A stretch of DNA of 24,736 nucleotides from JAFAVZ01 sp036009105 (lineage in GTDB: Bacteria > Acidobacteriota > Thermoanaerobaculia > Gp7-AA8), in contig DASYMJ010000163.1 of the NCBI GenBank assembly GCA_036009105.1, positions 1 to 24,736 on the forward strand, given 5' to 3'. Of the stretch, positions 23,293 to 24,736 are shown piece by piece. A program made the translations under genes and the position numbers. A model generated the notes under the pieces. It saw only the letters and a program-made list of their open reading frames with translations, did no database searches and was not told the DNA's origin. The stretch's first letter is position 1; the number at the start of each line of letters is the position of its first letter.

Positions 23293-23296
<4 letters not shown>
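22355..23296 (+). CDS. fabD: Malonyl-CoA:ACP transacylase
   Basis: The 313-residue enzyme loads malonyl groups onto acyl-carrier protein for fatty-acid elongation. The N-terminus FVFPGQGSQTVGMG (8-20), the nucleophile S93 in GHSLGEYSA, R118 in HQRGTFMQ and the catalytic H202 in SAPFHC are all present; NINAPGQTVIAG and the IGPGSVLTGLIKRI tail are typical. An in-frame GTG at 22337 would add six residues, but ATG 22355 gives the family start and lies 9 nt after TATCAT. It is coupled to fabG by a 4-nt overlap. fabH, usually just upstream, is missing from this cluster. Confidence 0.98.
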
Positions 23297-24033
<737 letters not shown>

Positions 24034-24036
24034 GTG

Positions 24037-24058
24037 AGGGGCCAGCCTCAGCCGGCCC
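24037..24058. terminator. GGCC-rich hairpin between convergent fabG and PIG-L gene
   Basis: GGGGCCAGC and GCCGGCCCC pair at 8 of 9 positions around a 4-nt loop, immediately after the fabG stop and overlapping the last codons of the convergent gene. It resembles the hairpin core at 21711-21732. There is no long T-run on the plus side. It is likely a shared terminator or a repeat of the same family. Confidence 0.5.
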
Positions 24059-24736
24059 CACGCTTCCTCCTCGCCGTCACCGCGAGCAGGGCGTGCCGCA
24101 CGCGCGCGACCTTGCCGCGCAATGCGCCGTCCACGCGCACCAGATCGTGCTCGGCGATGTAGAGCGTCTCGGTGGCGCGCACGTAGGAGAGGAAGCGGCG
24201 CCGCCCGAGGAGGAGCTGCGAGGCGTGACACATCACCGCGTCGCGCTTCTTCGTCCGCTGCCGCTCGCTGAGCGGCACCACGGCCGCCAGCCGCTCCGGC
24301 GGCCCGTTGCCGTGGACCATGTAGGTGAGGATGGGCGTCGCGCCGGCGGCGCGATGGGTGAAGAGCGCGCCGGCGCGGTGGTCGCCATGCAGGTCGAAGT
24401 ATGACGGGCTGATGATGAGCGTCGGGGCGAAGGCGCTCACGATCGCGACCAGCGAGTCGGTGACGCGCGTGTCGCCGGTTCTTGCCAGCGCCGCAAGGGT
24501 GGCGTCGGGGAAGCCGAGGAATGCGGCGTCTTCTTCCTGCGCGCCGAGGATGCGGAGGGAGGTGAGCGCTTCGCGGCGTCGCAGCGCGCCCCACGCTTCG
24601 CGAACCTCCGGGTTGATGCGCCAGCGGTGCAGCGTCACGCGCTGCGGCCAGATGTTGTGCTCGCCGTCGGTGAGGTAGACCACGCGCACCGCGCCGCCGG
24701 CGGCGAGCGCCTGCTGGACGAGACCGCCGACCGGGA
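24048..24736 (-). CDS. PIG-L/LmbE-family deacetylase (N-terminus beyond window)
   Basis: The minus-strand frame is open to the window edge, giving about 228 residues; the visible start PVGGLVQQALAAGGAVRVVYLTDGEHN-like region (cut here into PVGGLVQQ and VVYLTDGEHN) corresponds to the segment just after the missing HPDD zinc motif. The second zinc motif is FDLHGDHRAG. These enzymes remove acetyl groups from N-acetylglucosamine-containing substrates or similar amides; the substrate here is unknown. A GTG at 24689 could be mistaken for the start, but the family's N-terminal sequence clearly continues upstream. It is convergent with fabG, whose stop lies 14 nt away. Confidence 0.9.
   Translation of the reverse strand, partial: PVGGLVQQALAAGGAVRVVYLTDGEHNIWPQRVTLHRWRINPEVREAWGALRRREALTSLRILGAQEEDAAFLGFPDATLAALARTGDTRVTDSLVAIVSAFAPTLIISPSYFDLHGDHRAGALFTHRAAGATPILTYMVHGNGPPERLAAVVPLSERQRTKKRDAVMCHASQLLLGRRRFLSYVRATETLYIAEHDLVRVDGALRGKVARVRHALLAVTARRKRGAG

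Overview
The window is a GC-rich bacterial chromosome segment, roughly two-thirds G+C by eye, with dense bacterial gene packing on both strands. Most genes are housekeeping. I see no phage, plasmid or insertion-sequence genes, no tRNA or rRNA, and no CRISPR array. The gene mix fits a free-living heterotroph of an under-studied high-GC phylum: a zinc-form bL32 next to yceD and plsX, RNase J, a two-lobed secreted S41 peptidase, three GT4 glycosyltransferases and many lineage-specific secreted proteins. Acidobacteriota-like is my guess, but the sequence alone does not prove it.

Layout. (1) 1-2523: a divergent pair, a truncated TIR-domain protein resembling FxsC (minus) and asparaginyl-tRNA synthetase (plus). 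(2) 2577-5170: RNase J and UppP (plus), each preceded by an inverted repeat built of 7-bp units. (3) 5193-10237: a minus-strand run hpt - ftcD - S41 peptidase - secreted CXXCH protein, with a third 7-bp-unit inverted repeat between hpt and ftcD. (4) 10270-14212: a plus-strand run with an unrecognised helical protein, an FAH-family hydrolase, a CCA-adding-type enzyme and a YefM/YoeB toxin-antitoxin pair. (5) 14215-15253: a secreted DUF4097-like protein, then a region holding an unannotated 28-residue Lys/Ser-only-type microprotein with its own promoter, attenuator-like hairpin, strong Shine-Dalgarno and terminator. (6) 15299-18590: three GT4 glycosyltransferases (minus). (7) 18609-24033: a membrane-anchored protein, then yceD-rpmF-plsX and fabD-fabG, split by an antisense diiron ferritin-like gene. 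(8) 24048-24736: a PIG-L deacetylase, truncated at the window edge.

Two window-wide patterns stand out. First, about nine genes, including three divergent pairs, have a TANNNT-like -10 box ending only 5-10 nt before the start codon and no Shine-Dalgarno, which predicts leaderless mRNAs. Genes inside operons (uppP, rpmF, plsX, fabG) instead carry Shine-Dalgarno sequences. In two divergent pairs the two -10 boxes overlap on opposite strands. Second, three unrelated gene junctions carry inverted repeats made of different but similarly shaped heptamers (AATTCTC, AATTTTC, AACTGAC), each lying directly at a start codon. The best candidates for undescribed biology are the microprotein locus and the heptamer hairpins; the FxsC-like TIR protein is the best lead for an accessory system, but its partners lie outside the window.
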